DNA of 33,682 bases from Methanosarcina spelaei (GTDB taxonomy: Archaea; Halobacteriota; Methanosarcinia; Methanosarcinales; Methanosarcinaceae). Below, in pieces: positions 32,740 through 33,682 of the stretch. The notes below the pieces were generated by a model, which saw only the letters and a list, made by a program, of their open reading frames with translations, made no database searches and had not been told where the DNA came from. The position numbers and the translations under genes were made by a program. The stretch covers positions 1 through 33,682 of the forward strand of contig NZ_LMVP01000335.1 in the NCBI RefSeq assembly GCF_002287235.1. The letters run 5' to 3'. Each line of letters begins with the position of its first letter. Position 1 is the first letter of the stretch.

Positions 32740-33682
32740 ATGGTAATTATAAATCTTACTCTTAATAACTTATCGGAACTCCCTGCTCTCTCATACCTTT
32801 TTGATAGTTATAGCAATGATTACGAATATACCACAAGAGGAATTTTTCGTAGAAAAATTCCTCCAGCCTGCCCTATTTGCAGTGCTCCTATGGTTCATAA
32901 CGGCTATAATCTATACATCAAAAAAGGTCTTGGAAAAATCAGCATTGGTCGATACAAATGCCAAAATTGTGGTAGTACAGACGAAGAAGATCATAGTTTT
33001 TGGGAAGGTCTGAAAACTTTACTTTTTGATTCATTTAATAATTTTTTCCAGGTGCTCAGATACCATAAAGTTTCTTATGATGGAATTTCTGATATAATGA
33101 GCTTCATATTTCCAAGATCAAGAAGCACTATTTTTAGAACATTCAACAAAGAAATGGAACAGGAAAATGTTCCAATTTTAGAAAATGTACATATGGTGCA
33201 CTATGACGAACAGCATCCAAAAGAGGGACGTTGTCAGAAATACCGTTTAACATTACTGGATGCAAAAACTCAAAGAACAATAGCAGATGAACTTTTTGAG
33301 GATAAAAGTTCAGAAACCATCAAAACGTTTCTACGAAAAAATCTAGATACATCAGAACCTGTGTTTATTGTTACGGATTTTGATAAGAGATACCCAGATA
33401 TTTTAAAGGAAGTTTTTGGGGATAAGTTAGTGCATCAATACTGTTTGATGCACTTAAACAAGCTTATAGTTAGCGATTTTCCGAAGAAAACAACAATTGA
33501 ACAGGAACTATTAAAATACAGGTTATTGAATATATTTTACAATCGTGAAAATGAGATTAAATTCCTGGAAAAAATTCTATCTGAAGAACTTAACGTAATT
33601 ATGAATGAAGAAAAGCATCAAGAATGGAGTATAAAGGCAAAAAAGGAATTTAACCGATTTAGATATAAATTGAAGCTAGAAA
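32740..33682 (+). CDS. zinc-ribbon DDE-type transposase, 3' end outside the window
   Basis: ATG 32740 opens 314 codons without a stop to the window edge. It has a zinc ribbon (Cys44, Cys47, Cys74, Cys77 in CPIC and CQNC) and then a domain with HYDEQHPKE and VTDFDKRYPD; HQYCLMHLNK follows. The conserved acidic residues (Asp in HYDE, Asp in VTDFD) suggest an RNase H-like DDE catalytic fold, with the last catalytic residue beyond the edge. I cannot name the IS family with confidence. A 17-bp inverted repeat just upstream may belong to its left end. The frame at 32801 is a shadow. Confidence 0.8.
   Translation, partial: MVIINLTLNNLSELPALSYLFDSYSNDYEYTTRGIFRRKIPPACPICSAPMVHNGYNLYIKKGLGKISIGRYKCQNCGSTDEEDHSFWEGLKTLLFDSFNNFFQVLRYHKVSYDGISDIMSFIFPRSRSTIFRTFNKEMEQENVPILENVHMVHYDEQHPKEGRCQKYRLTLLDAKTQRTIADELFEDKSSETIKTFLRKNLDTSEPVFIVTDFDKRYPDILKEVFGDKLVHQYCLMHLNKLIVSDFPKKTTIEQELLKYRLLNIFYNRENEIKFLEKILSEELNVIMNEEKHQEWSIKAKKEFNRFRYKLKLE

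Noticed and set aside
32801-33013. A 70-codon hydrophobic frame
   Set aside because: It is out of frame with the longer transposase frame from 32740, which has a zinc ribbon and DDE-like motifs.

Overview
The window looks like a chromosomal segment of a Methanosarcina-type methanogenic archaeon, probably close to M. barkeri or M. vacuolata. The reasons are a complete coenzyme F430 (methyl-coenzyme M reductase cofactor) biosynthesis cluster, a dimer-type archaeal tRNA-splicing endonuclease, an archaeal-style gas vesicle (gvp) gene set, AT-rich intergenic DNA with BRE/TATA promoters, and Shine-Dalgarno motifs of the GGTGA/GGAGG kind. No database search was run; all family names come from reading the translations.

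Layout. 1-2078: the 5' end of an ISAzo13-type transposase (minus strand) abuts an APC-superfamily permease with two C-terminal universal-stress domains, which has lost its N-terminal membrane segments. 2533-6249: small genes, comprising an unknown protein, a ChaB-like protein, a 46-residue Cys-rich protein, a transglutaminase-like lipoprotein, and a tandem pair of proteins with a DUF2892/YgaP-like membrane motif. 6878-15554: the gas vesicle region, in order gvpA1-gvpA2-gvpA3, a small helical protein in the position of gvpC, gvpN, gvpO, gvpF, gvpG, an orphan GvpH-like small protein, gvpJ (with a zinc ribbon), gvpH (Hsp20-like), gvpK, gvpL and gvpM (with a PH/GRAM-like tail). 16145-17906: a PadR-like regulator, a TraB/EreA-like protein and a DUF2267 protein. 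18204-20424: an ammonium transporter with its PII protein GlnK behind an NrpR-like operator. 20574-22511: a P1B metal ATPase on the minus strand. 22961-28851: cfbA, cfbE, cfbD, cfbC, cfbB for F430. 29265-32043: tRNA endonuclease, a small archaeal protein and the GTPase HflX. 32044-33682: a repeat-rich gene-poor stretch and a zinc-ribbon transposase that runs off the end.

How it fits together. GvpA forms the vesicle wall. GvpN (AAA+ ATPase), O, F, G, H, J, K, L and M are the assembly and minor-component set. Two transcription blocks are suggested (gvpA onward, and gvpJ-H-K-L-M) because a near-identical 16-bp palindrome, TGGC(A/G)GTTAACTGCCA, precedes both gvpA1 and gvpJ. This makes a shared gvp regulator plausible; the PadR-like gene just downstream, which has its own duplicated palindromes, is one candidate. 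Haloarchaeal gvpD, gvpE and gvpI were not recognised.

The most notable points are the unusual C-terminal fusions on the GvpA paralogues GvpJ and GvpM, the near-identical gvpA triplication, the candidate miniature GvpC, the shared palindromic operators, the absence of any ATG/GTG/TTG start for hflX (an AUU start is proposed), an in-frame 18-bp tandem repeat inside cfbE, and several MITE-like or dyad-rich intergenic stretches.
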